NCBI RefSeq assembly: GCF_026151205.1
Contig: NC_087073.1
Coordinates: forward strand, 22,098,270 to 22,162,269
DNA length: 64,000 bases
Origin: Bolinopsis microptera
Taxonomy: Eukaryota; Ctenophora; Tentaculata; Lobata; Bolinopsidae
Direction of reading: 5' to 3'
Of this stretch, positions 53,934-64,000 are shown one piece after another (positions within the stretch are counted from its first letter, which is position 1; each line of letters begins with the position of its first letter). Both the position numbers and the translations under genes were made by a program. Below the pieces are notes generated by a model. It was not told the origin of the DNA, did not search any database, and saw only the letters and a list, made by a program, of their open reading frames with translations.

Positions 53934-55604
53934 TTACGCCCCATCATGGTTGCTGTACTGGCCGGAAATATGAGAGGGGGAAGGAAGCGTTGTAGAGTAG
54001 GTAGGTGGGACAGTGGGAGCAGGTGTAAAAACAGATTCACCAGGTGATAAGGTGAGAGGAGCTGCAGGGTGAGACTTGTGAGATTCTGGTTGGTTACTGG
54101 AGAAGGAACTGGTAGGTAAGCTGGAACTGGAAAGAAAGGTGTCAGCGAGGTTCAGGGGCTTAACAAATGTTAGAGACTTTACGAAAGGTAGAGGCTTAAC
54201 AAAAATAGGTCCTTTAACACTACCGTTTTGGAAGTAATTCGAAGCCTGATCGTTTTCATGAAAAAAATGTGAGTTTTTTCCTATATCATTTCGCTGATAC
54301 GGTTTTTTGCCGATGTGTGTCATCTGCGTCACTAGGTTTGATTTTTGGTTTGAAATGTAGGAGTATTCAGAGCATTTGTACGGTTTTGCACTGGTATGAG
54401 TCATCTGATGGTTAGCTAGGTATGATTTTCGGCTTGAACTGTAGGAACATTCAGAGCATTTATATAACGGTTTTTCACCGGTATGTATCATCTGATGGCA
54501 AACCAGGGCTGATTTCCAGCCGCTACTAAAGGAACATTTTGAGCATTTATACTTTTTTTCACCAGTATGAGTCATCTGATGGTTAATTAGGTGTAATTTT
54601 CGGCTTGAACTGTAGGAACATTCAGAGCATTTATACTGTTTTTCACCGGTGTGAATAATCTGATGGCGAACTAGGGCTGATTTCCAGCCAGTACTGTAGG
54701 AACATTCAGAGCATTTATGTGGTTTTTCACCGGTATGAGTCATCTGATGGTTAATTAGGTGTGATTTCCGGCTTGAACTGTAGGAACATTCAGAGCATTT
54801 ATTCGGTTTTTCACTGGTATGAGTCCACTGATGGCGAACTAGGTTTAATTTTCGGCTTGAACTGTGGGAACATTCAGAGCATTTATACGGTTTTTCACTG
54901 GTATGAGTCCGCTGATGGCGAACTAGGTGCGATTTTTGGATTGCACTGTAGGAACATTCAGAGCATTTATACGGTTTTTCACCGGTATGAGTCCGCTGAT
55001 GGCAAACCAGTGTTGATTTTTGGCATGAACTGTAGGAACATTCAGAGCATTTATACGGTTTTTCACTGGTATGAGTCCGCTGATGGCGAACTAGGTGCGA
55101 TTTTTGGATTGCACTGTAGGAACATTCAGAGCATTTATACGGTTTTTCACCGGTATGAGTCCGCTGATGGTAAACCAGGTTTGATTTTTGGCTTGCACTG
55201 TAGGAACATTCAGAGCATTTATACGGTTTTTCACTGGTATGAGTCCACTGATGGCGAACTAGGTGCGATTTTTGGATTGCACTGTAAGAACATTTGGAGC
55301 ATTTATACGGTTTTTCACCGGTATGAGTTCGCTGATGTGAAACTAAAGCTGTTTTTTTGCCTGCATTGTAGGAACATTCAGTGCGAACGTAAGCATTTTC
55401 ATCGGGATGAACCCACTGGTGGCGAAGCAATGCTGATTCCTGGTTGGGACAATCCAACTGAAAAACTGCATTCGAATACACTTCTGATTTAACAACAAAA
55501 TTATCTTCCTCCTGCTTAATCTCTGTCTTGATCAATTCCGGTGAAGTACTTTCTTCTTCCATCTTCATCTCATCTTTAAAGTCTGGTAAATTTCGCTGCT
55601 CCAT
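53934..55604 (-). CDS. C2H2 zinc-finger protein with about 14 fingers
   Basis: A single 556-codon exon. Residues 1-45 are acidic (KMEEESTSPELIKTEIKQEE, a pattern resembling a SUMO site). Then comes a tandem run of 28-residue C2H2 units with the consensus YKCSECSYS...HLVRHQRTH and TGEKP or TSEKP linkers. I count about eleven intact fingers. Two degenerate ones lie at the start (LDCPNQES..., and YVRTECSYN, which lacks a first Cys). One lies at the end (YKCSEYSYISNQ, with a Cys changed to Tyr and a shortened His spacing). The last ~120 residues are Ser/Pro-rich. Neighbouring fingers are nearly identical, and the AIQKSHLVRHQ unit occurs three times, which implies recent internal duplication. Probably a sequence-specific DNA-binding regulator; the target is unknown. 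The open frame on the other strand at 54761-55492 is a by-product of the 84-bp repeat. Confidence 0.93.
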   Translation of the reverse strand: MEQRNLPDFKDEMKMEEESTSPELIKTEIKQEEDNFVVKSEVYSNAVFQLDCPNQESALLRHQWVHPDENAYVRTECSYNAGKKTALVSHQRTHTGEKPYKCSKCSYSAIQKSHLVRHQWTHTSEKPYKCSECSYSASQKSNLVYHQRTHTGEKPYKCSECSYSAIQKSHLVRHQRTHTSEKPYKCSECSYSSCQKSTLVCHQRTHTGEKPYKCSECSYSAIQKSHLVRHQRTHTSEKPYKCSECSHSSSRKLNLVRHQWTHTSEKPNKCSECSYSSSRKSHLINHQMTHTGEKPHKCSECSYSTGWKSALVRHQIIHTGEKQYKCSECSYSSSRKLHLINHQMTHTGEKKYKCSKCSFSSGWKSALVCHQMIHTGEKPLYKCSECSYSSSRKSYLANHQMTHTSAKPYKCSEYSYISNQKSNLVTQMTHIGKKPYQRNDIGKNSHFFHENDQASNYFQNGSVKGPIFVKPLPFVKSLTFVKPLNLADTFLSSSSLPTSSFSSNQPESHKSHPAAPLTLSPGESVFTPAPTVPPTYSTTLPSPSHISGQYSNHDGA

Positions 55605-55719
55605 TTTACTAAAACGGTAACAACCTTACAGAAGTTGCCGCTAAACAATCGTCACTAGAAAACAAAATGAATATAAGTTCGAGATCTAAATGTCAGTGTT
55701 TATTTGAGAGCTTTTTGCA

Positions 55720-57285
55720 GTATGGTGGCTCAGACCGCCATCGTTTTGAAATTGATATGGGAAAAAACCAATGTCAAATCAATTTCGATTATGATATTTA
55801 ATTGTGAATGTGGGTGAAAATGGGTCCAAGTTACTGCGGACATAGTTCACTATGTGTTTACCGTGTTTGGGTGCCCATCATATTTTACAGATGGGGGCGA
55901 TATTTTGAACGATTCTATTTTATATTCATCTATTGCTGTACTCTGTAAAATTTGAAAAGTATTTAATTTAAAAAAAATTGGAATTTCATACTCATAGCTC
56001 AAACCCGCCATCGTTTTCTATTTTAATATTGAATCGGAAGTTCATGGCTCAAACCCGCCATGTGGTTTTATATTAAGGGAGGGGGGGGGGGGGGGGGGGG
56101 GGGCTGACTGAGTTGTGAGTCAAAAACCATAAATTGGTCAAATATCAATATTTTTGAATGAGATTTAAATGTGGATACTAAGACGAAAATACCCCAAAAA
56201 ATGAACAAAATTACCCGTATCTTCGTTCGCGATGTTCGCGGAATTGATTTCATTAATTTGGAAATAACTCAATCAGTTTTCAAAATTTTTGCATGAAATT
56301 TTCGGAATCGACTCTAAATCGCATTTTCACCTTTTGCACTTGGAGGCCTAAATCAAAAATCGGCTTCCTAGAATAAGGTGGAAATGTGATCCCCCGCCCC
56401 CCCCCCCCCCCCCCCCCCATCCACACACAGACACCCCTCCCCCTTCCGTCATCAAAGGCAACCCCCCCACCTCCGCCTCCCCTACTCCGGCCGATCATGA
56501 CGTAATAAGGTAATATGTGAACGACCCCATATTTTTTTTAAAACGATGGCGGGTTTGAGCCATGAAATTCCGGCTGCCAGACAGTTGCGGCCAATCTAGA
56601 TCTAGCTTAAGCTACCGTGGGAAGATGACGAATCAAAACCAATTAAAAAACTGCTTGATCACAGATCAGATACGACAGTTGCGCCCAATCGATATTGAAA
56701 TCTCCCAATTATAATAAAAAGTAAACTTTATTCAATCAAAAAATCGTACGATCATAACGATAGACGCAAAGCTACGAAATAAAATGGAAAAGCCGTTAAG
56801 ATTCTTGAGCAAGTATCGTGGCTTCATGTAAAAGCTGAGTCGTGGCATCCTGTATAAATATAATTACATTTAGGATGGAATCATCGTTCATTATTATGTA
56901 GCACGTACACATAGTGAATTACCGAGGATAATATGCGAAGAGATACTGAATGTATGCATTCTTCAGGGCGGACTGTAATATAGTATTCATCCGAACTTTA
57001 TTTTTAGATTTTGCAAATTTAATTTGTAATTTTACCCCCCTCTCAACCGAATGTTAATCTGATCACGACACTGATTGGGAACCTGTTAATGGCCTGTTAA
57101 GGTGTGGGAAACTGGCGCAACTGTCGGTAGGCCGAAATTCCAATTCAATATCAAAATAGAAAATGGTTTGACATTGGTTTTTTTTTTTCAAATCAATTTT
57201 TGAACGGCATGGCGGATTTGAGCTATGAAATTCCGATTCAATATTAAAATAGAAAACGATGGCGGGCCTGAGCCACCGTAGACCA
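55720..57285. mobile_element. Fold-back element with repeated ggctcaaacccgccatcg motifs
   Basis: The left end ggtggctcagaccgccatcg and the right end cgatggcgggcctgagccacc are inverted. Further in, ccaatgtcaaatcaattt pairs with tttgacattgg near 57168. The gctcaaacccgccat motif recurs at about 55996 and 56047 and inverted at about 56550, 57210 and 57256. It includes a G run (about 56077-56103) and a C run (about 56395-56418). No coding frame. Confidence 0.7.
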
Positions 57286-57701
57286 CCCCTCAGTCGTTTC
57301 GCAGAGCAGAGAGAATTTGGAGGAAAAGTCTCCGGAGAAAAAGCAGCTTAACAATGTTTGTACTTGTTTACAATTTGTTGGCTCACATTTCTAACAAGTT
57401 GTTTGACGTTTGTATCATGTTCTTTTAGTTTTACTGTACTGGTCAATGATCGCTCGTAATATGAGCAATTTTAAATTTTCTGTACAAAAAACCTAAGTTA
57501 CCATGTCTCAAGTTATAACTCGTTAAAATCGTTTATCCTGTTCCGTTCTTTATTTCAAACGGCTTTTAGGAAAATTCTTTTAAAAAACTTCAAAAGATAG
57601 CTCATGTAGATAATTTCCTGAATTATGAACACGACCGACTTTCTTCTAATAAAAGTTAAATTTGTCTATCCAATGACTATTAACATCATGATGCAGTACT
57701 G

Positions 57702-60700
57702 ATGGGTGGTAAGAAGAAGAAAAAGGAAAGGAAAGGAGATAAGAACACTATAGTAACATTTGCCGACCAGTATGATGACGATGAGCTGCTGAGACCCTTT
57801 AAGAGTGGGGTTCCACCTTTAGATCAACTACCCAAGAAGAGTAACCTCAAAGATAAACATCAAAGCTCAGGTTTTCTAAAGACCATCCCAGTATTTTAAG
57901 CTTTCCAATGAAAGTGAAACGTTTCTCAAGTAATATACAGATTTTAATTATTTCTTTGAGCGTACTAATTCGTGAGTCAATGTGAAAATGTTTCCTATCC
58001 ACAATTCTCGGTTATTGTGTAGCATATTGAAAGATAAAGCATTCTAAACTTATCCAATAACAAAAGAAGCTACAGACTTCAACAGAAACAAAACGTTTAT
58101 GAATACGCGTAAATGAAAATATGCGTTGAAATACTGAATGTATGCATTCTTCAGGGCGGACTGTAATATAGTATTCGTCCGAACTTTATTTTTAGATTTT
58201 TAATTTTACTCCCTCCCAACCGAATGTTAATTCCACAAGTTGCAAGAGGGTCTGTGGCTTTATACCAAAGCTTAGACGTAGCATCCTGGGTAGTGGGTGT
58301 CCTCCACGAACAGTTTATGGTGTATTGTTGTATGACTTAAGTACACATTTAAGTACACCTCTTCGTTTGTCATCCACGAACTGAGTCTGAAGTACAAATT
58401 TGTACTAAAGTTGCATGATTTAAGTTCACCCTTCAATATTTAAGTTCATATCTTGAGCCACTTGAGCCACTTTACAGGAGGTCCCCTGATATTTTGGGAA
58501 CTAGGGTAGTCTGTGGTCTGTAGTCTGTGGTCTGTGGTCTGTGGTCTGTGGTCTGTGGTCTGTGGTCTGTGGTCTGTGGTCTGTGGTCTGTGGTCTGTGG
58601 TCTGTGGTCTGTGGTCTGTAGTCTGTAGTCTGTAGTCTGTGGTCTGTGGTCTGTAGTCTGTAGTCTGTAGTCTGTAGTCTGTGGTCTGTAGTCTGTGGTC
58701 TGTAGTCTGTAGTCTGTAGTCTGTAGTCTGTAGTCTGTAGTCTGTAGTCTGTGGTCTGTAGTATGTAGTCTGTAGTCTGTGGTCTGTAGCTTAATATTCT
58801 TGAACTATTTTATAGGAGGTCCGCTGAGGTACGTGGATCACACTGCTGACGATAGGAGAGCTCCAGTAGCTAAGCAACAGCAGGTCAGAGCAGAGAGTCC
58901 TATTGATGGAGCGAGGATGCCTTATCTTACCAATACTGAACACAACGAGCACCAAATCAGGGTAATTATTGGCGGGTAATTACAAATTAATTACCTTATC
59001 GGTCATGATTATCACGAACATTACTTTCACGCTGAAGACCTTAGCGTGAATAATTAAGTCCGTGAAAATAATGTCTGTGGCATTAAGGTCCGTGAATAAT
59101 AAAGTGCGGTAATTATTTCCATTAATTTTATAGTGTGTTTGTCCCTACATATAATAATAATATGTTTTAATATTAATTTCAACACTACTATATAACAAAT
59201 AATTTGAGGAGGTAATTTATGAACAAGTAAAATTTGACCTTTACATTGGACTACCTCATGAAGTCCCCTCACTCTCAGGTTCTGATTTTTAAGCAAACTT
59301 GAAATTTCCAAATATGGCGTTTTTCTCTTCCAATCGATAGCTTTAAATCCGAATCATTCTAATCCCAGTGTCGACTGCAATTATTCAAAATTAGCAGTTT
59401 TTTGTATCCCATATTCTATTTCGGTCACTTAATACAAACCACACTTGCTATCTAACATAAAAAAAAACTTTACTTAGAAGCCGGTTGTAGCAGCTCATAT
59501 ATGTAGCAATATAGTGATTGTTAGGGCGGTAGTGCACGGTGTGTTGTGATTGTTGGATGTCAGTGATAAGCCTGAGGAGCAGCAAACCGAGCTGATAGGG
59601 GCTGCCAGGACCCTGACCCTTCATACTTGTCAATATTGTTATAATTACAACATTTGGGGCCAGAGAATCTAGAAGGAGGGTCAAGAGTGAGGAGGGTCGT
59701 TTGGTTACAGTCTGTCTTTGATCAAGAATCTTAGCAGACTCTAAGGCTGTGGCATGATGATAAATATTTACGATTAAAAATGTAGGGCTTCAGATCCTTA
59801 AATAAGAAATGATTGCTTTGGTGCATAATATCTATTAAAATTCTTGATAATAGCACTGTAAATCACAACACTGGCTACTATCCAACCATTCCCTATGGTA
59901 ACTATGGTAACTATGGTAACTATGGTAACTATGGTAACTATGGTAACTATGGTAACTATGGTAACTATGGTAACTATGGTAACTATGGTAACTATGGTAA
60001 CTATGGTAACTATGGTAACTATGGTAACTATGGTAACTATGGTAACTATGGTAACTATGGTAACTATGGTAACTATGGTAACTATGGTAACTATGGTAAC
60101 TATGATAACTATGGTAACTATGGTAACTATGGTAACTATGGTAACTATGGTAACTATGGTAACTATGGTAACTATGGTAACTATGGTAACTATGGTAACT
60201 ATGGTAACTATGGTAACTATGATAACTATGGTAACTATGGTAACTATGGTAACTATGGTAACTATGGTAACTATGGTAACTATGGTAACTATGGTTACTA
60301 TGGTAACTATGGTAACTATGGTTACTATGGTAACTATGGTAACTATGGTAACTATGGTAACTATGGTGACTATGGTAACACCTGTATTCTCAGATAGGAC
60401 AGACAATCCCACCGGTAATAGTCTACGAGAACTGTGCCCCTCCAATACCTGTAAATGTAAGGGACCTGTTCGTGAACGCTAGACTTGGCATTTTGTTCGG
60501 ACTTCCTGGAGCTTTTACTCCCGTCTGCTCAACGGTTAGTTTTAATTCTTATCTCTATCAGATTTAAATAGTTAGTCTATAATTAGCCAAACTTCAATAT
60601 TTAGCATATCATTGGTTGGAGCAGCAAAATTCATAAGAAAACACATTTCAACTGTTTAAACTAAACCAACTAAAACCTAAACCTCCAGAACCACCTGCCT

Positions 60701-62797
60701 AGTTTCTTAAAAGATCACGACAAGTTCAAACATCGTGGTGTTGAGATAGTAGCCTGTGTGTCAGTAAACGACCCCTACGTTACCACAGCTTGGGGCTACT
60801 ACCAGAACGCCGATAAGAAGGTGAGGTACTGATTAACTTTATATAATATCCTATTGAGGCTCATGCCAGCCCATTACGGGTTTACTACTACTTCATGATG
60901 CCCATATAAGCAGATGTACTTACACCCCTTCGTGATGCCCATATAAGGAGATTTTACTTCAGGGATCTTCGTGGTGAAGTCTAGCCCTGTTATACCGCCC
61001 TTATTTCCCTCTACTTTCGTTTACTATTATTTCCAAAATGGTTTCCTTTCACTGCCTAATGAGTAATTTAAGTTCGGCACTGTAAAATTTATTGATTGAG
61101 CTATTAATTGCTTAATTACTTAATTAATTAATTGGCAGGTAAAAATGTTATCAGACGTGCTGTGTGAGTTTACTAAAAGTATTGGGATGGAAACTAACAT
61201 GTACGCGCAATTAGGGGGTAAGCTGTTACAATCCTTTATGAGAAATTTGTTATTTTAAGCGACATCCAAGCTGTGGTGCGCCTAAACTGCTAAAGAGAAG
61301 CACTTATTTCACAGCTGGACCTGCAGCTAAAATAATGAAAGGCGATTGCTACTGCAATAATCAATATCTGATCGAATTGCAAAGATTATTGGATAGCAGT
61401 CTGGGCCTCTCATCTTCAGCTGAAATAATAAATTTGTCCACTTGACAAATTTCTCCAATAAATTTAACGGAAGCAGGCGAGTGGGTAATAAGTTAACGGG
61501 TGATACTCGTAAAATATTTGTTCCAAATATTAAACCGTCGACGAGTCCAACTCGGCGCGCGTCTTGGTAGGTTATAAAGCTACAACAATAAATCTGTTAA
61601 TTCCCAGGTATAAGATCCAAGAGGTTCGCTATGATTTTAGAGAACGGAGTAGTTAAGTACCTCACAGTAGAAGATAACCCTCAGAAGACGTCTTGTACCA
61701 TGGCTGGACATGTACTGGAAGCTCTGGGTGAGAGATATTATACTTTATGCAATATCCGGATAGGAACATTATTTATGAGTCGCATCGTTGTTATGTTTCT
61801 GATAAATTTCTGTTAAATCCGCATACGTGACCTATACTATTACTAGGGAAAATCATGAAGGGAGCATTTCCCCTTGCTCATTATTATTAATGTTTTTCAT
61901 ACAAAGTTACAACAAAGTCTTCATGTTATGCATCCTGGGTTTGGACAATGGACAGGATATTACCCGCTTATAATAATTGCATCGCGTTACATAATATTGA
62001 AATATAATATATTTACAATAAATTATGCTATCACAACATTATGATCAACAAAATAAATTTAATCACAGAATCTCAGATAGAAGTAATCATAAATTAAGCA
62101 CAAAAACAAATTAAACATTAAAATGATAAATGAATATAGTGACTAATTTATAAGACACAAATAATAAATTAATACAAATTAATCACATATAATAAAATAA
62201 TTAATTTAAACAAAAGGTAAATTTATAACTGAAAAACAATATATTTCGATACAAATTACAAAATAATATCAGGTGATTGAAACATTTGATTTTAAATTAT
62301 CAGAAATTTATTAAAAACCTTATTACTTTATTTTGTACAGACTACAGTTCAGTGCTTCCGATTTCAGATGAGTTTTATATATTTAACGTAATATCTGTTT
62401 TGATATAAATAACAGATTAACAGTTACAAACTTAACTGATGTATAAAAAGTACCGGTCGATCATAGATATATTCAGCACTTTATCTCTATCACTTTATCT
62501 CTATCATGTACAATGTACATTGTATAAAGTATAAAGTATAAACCATCATTAGGCACACTTCTGCTGTGGCCGATAGGTTTCGAAACCTTTCAGTCAATTT
62601 GGTCGGAAATGTAGAAAATCTTATCCTTTCAAAACTAACTTACGCTAATTTAGTAAGTTAACTCTATTTATAAAGACAGCTCTATCTTACGGAGGTTTAT
62701 TTCAGATAATCGTTACCACGACGCCAGTGAGGATCACCCTTTAGCAGCGTGGTATCACCACGGTAAAAAGATAAGTTTCCCCCTCCTCGGAAACTAG
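57702..62797 (+). CDS. Peroxiredoxin-5-like protein with N-terminal extension, 7 exons
   Basis: Exons 57702-57870, 58816-58961, 60394-60534, 60689-60820, 61139-61217, 61608-61727 and 62706-62797 give 879 nt, or 292 aa. Exons 3-6 encode an atypical 2-Cys peroxiredoxin of the PRDX5 type: IGQTIPPVIVYEN, the peroxidatic PGAFTPVCST, IVACVSVNDPYVTTAWG, KRFAMILENGVVKYLTVE, and SCTMAGHVLEAL, whose Cys matches the human resolving Cys. It should reduce H2O2 and organic peroxides with thioredoxin. Exons 1-2 add 105 residues (MGGKKKKKERKGDKN, a DDDELL acidic patch, then a Gln/Arg-rich stretch) that I do not recognise and that do not look like a mitochondrial presequence. Exon 7 adds about 30 residues after the usual C-terminus. 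Both junctions of the extra exons keep phase. Exons 3-6 are secure; exons 1, 2 and 7 are less so. Exons 1-2 could belong to a separate gene. Confidence 0.78.
58509..58788 (+). repeat. 7-bp minisatellite in PRDX5-like intron 1
   Basis: Unit tctgtgg/tctgtag, about 40 copies. Ends 27 bp before the exon 2 acceptor. Confidence 0.95.
59895..60380 (+). repeat. 9-bp minisatellite in PRDX5-like intron 2
   Basis: Unit ggtaactat, about 54 copies, with rare gataactat and ggttactat variants. Ends 13 bp before the exon 3 acceptor. The long open frames on both strands are artefacts of a unit divisible by three. Confidence 0.96.
61488..61577 (-). mobile_element. Short dispersed repeat upstream of PRDX5-like exon 6
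   Basis: Reverse complement of about 2262-2350: gtgatactcgtaaaatattt, cgacgagtccaactcggcgc, ggtaggtt. It lies about 30 bp before the exon 6 acceptor. Confidence 0.78.
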
Positions 62798-63361
62798 AGA
62801 TCTACACGACTACACCAGTGAGTTACTATAGTAGTAGTAAACTAGTGAACTAAACTATCTGTATCCAAATGAAATGGAGGGACTAACATTGGCACTTGGT
62901 CACATATGATTATTCGTATGAACATTGAACGGTGGGATCTGTAAATATTGTTGAAGAAGTTGGTGCGACTGTTGATGTTGAAAATTTAATCGTTATATTT
63001 TAAAACGTGTTATCACTGTCTCCAATAAACGGATTTTAACATTGCACCGCTACTTTGAAACAATGAAAAGGGAGTATAGACGGAGATATCTGAGTTGAGG
63101 AAAGCTTGTTTCTTTATCCCTATGCAGGAGAAAAATAAAAAAGGACTTGGTGACCGAGAGAGTTTAGAGGGATTAGACTTTGAGAGGAGAGGGTGGCCGA
63201 GGGGTAGCAAATGTAGGTTTTATATGTGACCTGACTTTAACTGGCCACCACTTTTCTTTGGGGCTTTTTAATTTTATGGATAGTCCCAAAGTTTTTATGA
63301 AAAGCTCCAAAGTTAAAAAAAATTCAAGTTGGTAAAAAGGAGAGGTAATAGTGGTATTGAG
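62798..63361. other. Downstream of the PRDX5-like gene
   Basis: AT-rich, presumably 3' UTR and spacer. No coding sequence seen. Confidence 0.5.
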
Positions 63362-63930
63362 CCGCTATCACGACACAACTGGTTGCTATCACGACACATC
63401 TGGTTGCTATCACGACACATCTGGTTGCTATCACGACACATCTGGTTGCTATCACGACACATCTGGTTGCTATTACGACACAACTGGTTGCTATCACAAC
63501 ACATCTGGTTGCTATCACGACACAACTGGTTGCTATCACAACACAACTGGTTGCTATCACGACACAACTGGTTGTTATTACGACACAGCTGGTTGCTATC
63601 ACGACACATCTGGTTGCTATTACGACACAACTGGTTGCTATCACAACACATCTGGTTGCTATCACGACACATCTGGTTGCTATCACGACACATCTGGTTG
63701 CTATCACGACACATCTGGTTGCTATCACAACACATCTGGTTGCTATCACGACACAACTGGTTGCTATCACAACACATCTGGTTGCTATCACGACACAACT
63801 GGTTGCTATTACGACACAGCTGGTTGCTATTACGACACAGCTGGTTGCTATCACGACACATCTGGTTGCTATTACGACACATCTGGTTGCTATTACGACA
63901 CAGCTGGTTGCTATCACGACACAACTGGTT
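63362..63930 (+). repeat. 21-bp minisatellite
   Basis: Unit ggttgctatcacgacacatct, about 27 copies with a limited variant set (cacgac/cacaac/tacgac; atct/aact/agct). Open frames on both strands are artefacts. Confidence 0.95.
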
Positions 63931-64000
63931 AATATAACATATCACGACACTGTTTCTTGGGTGACGCTTTCCTAACCTCCGATCATATTAAAATGAAGGG

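Noticed and set aside
54761..55492. 243-aa frame on the plus strand within the zinc-finger gene
   Set aside because: Mirror of the 84-bp C2H2 repeat; the minus frame is clearly the gene.
59798..60482. Long open frames on both strands in the (ggtaactat)n array
   Set aside because: The unit length is a multiple of three with no stop, so frames open by construction; the array is intronic.
63313..63945. Four long frames in the 21-bp array, e.g. repeats of SNQMCRD
   Set aside because: Open in four frames on both strands, with no splice or start context; minisatellite artefact.

Overview
This window is from the nuclear genome of an animal. The evidence is split genes with GT-AG introns, metazoan genes (FAAP24-like, CCSAP-like, ANAPC11, PRPF3, SNRNP200, RPL26, PRDX5-like, a poly-C2H2 zinc-finger gene), L2/CR1-type LINEs, tRNA-derived SINEs and many miniature inverted-repeat elements. 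The DNA is AT-rich and repeat-dense. Nothing in it looks vertebrate-specific. An invertebrate is most likely, but I cannot name the phylum from sequence alone.

Layout. 1-4.9 kb: no gene, but nested MITE-like elements. 4.9-7.6 kb (+): ANAPC11, then the 3' exon of a FAAP24-like gene. 7.7-18.2 kb: non-genic, with a fold-back element, a decayed LINE fragment, a 171-172 bp satellite arranged as two head-to-head arms, and inside it a transposon-like element carrying about 2.3 kb of polypyrimidine repeat. 18.6-23.2 kb (+): PRPF3, 14 coding exons. 23.7-28.1 kb (-): two CCSAP-like paralogues. 28.68-29.0 kb (-): a small UPF0729/C18orf32 homologue. 29.5-41.7 kb (-): SNRNP200/Brr2, 13 exons, predicted 2131 aa. 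41.9-42.4 kb (-): RPL26. 42.8-49.5 kb: two LINEs side by side, each between direct repeats of about 190-200 bp. 49.5-53.9 kb: MITE cluster. 53.9-55.6 kb (-): C2H2 zinc-finger gene. 55.7-57.3 kb: fold-back element. 57.7-62.8 kb (+): a seven-exon PRDX5-like gene with an unusual N-terminal extension. 63.36-63.93 kb: a 21-bp minisatellite.

Main discovery. The C18orf32 homologue (28681-29000, minus) has an in-frame TGA at codon 3, exactly where the family has the first Cys of its N-terminal CxxC. Its second exon ends in a normal stop. The 3' UTR right after that stop folds by eye into a SECIS element: ATGA, 12 nt, an AAA internal loop, a mini-stem, and a TGA(T) partner strand. This predicts a selenoprotein of a family I do not know to contain one, with a UxxC motif at the extreme N-terminus.

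Functional links are limited. PRPF3 (U4/U6) and SNRNP200 (U5, the helicase that unwinds U4/U6) work in the same tri-snRNP but are transcribed from opposite strands about 6 kb apart. The other genes are unrelated housekeeping genes. Exon joins were made by eye from splice signals and reading phase. The summed coding lengths of SNRNP200 (6396 nt), PRPF3 (1944 nt) and the PRDX5-like gene (879 nt) are all divisible by three.
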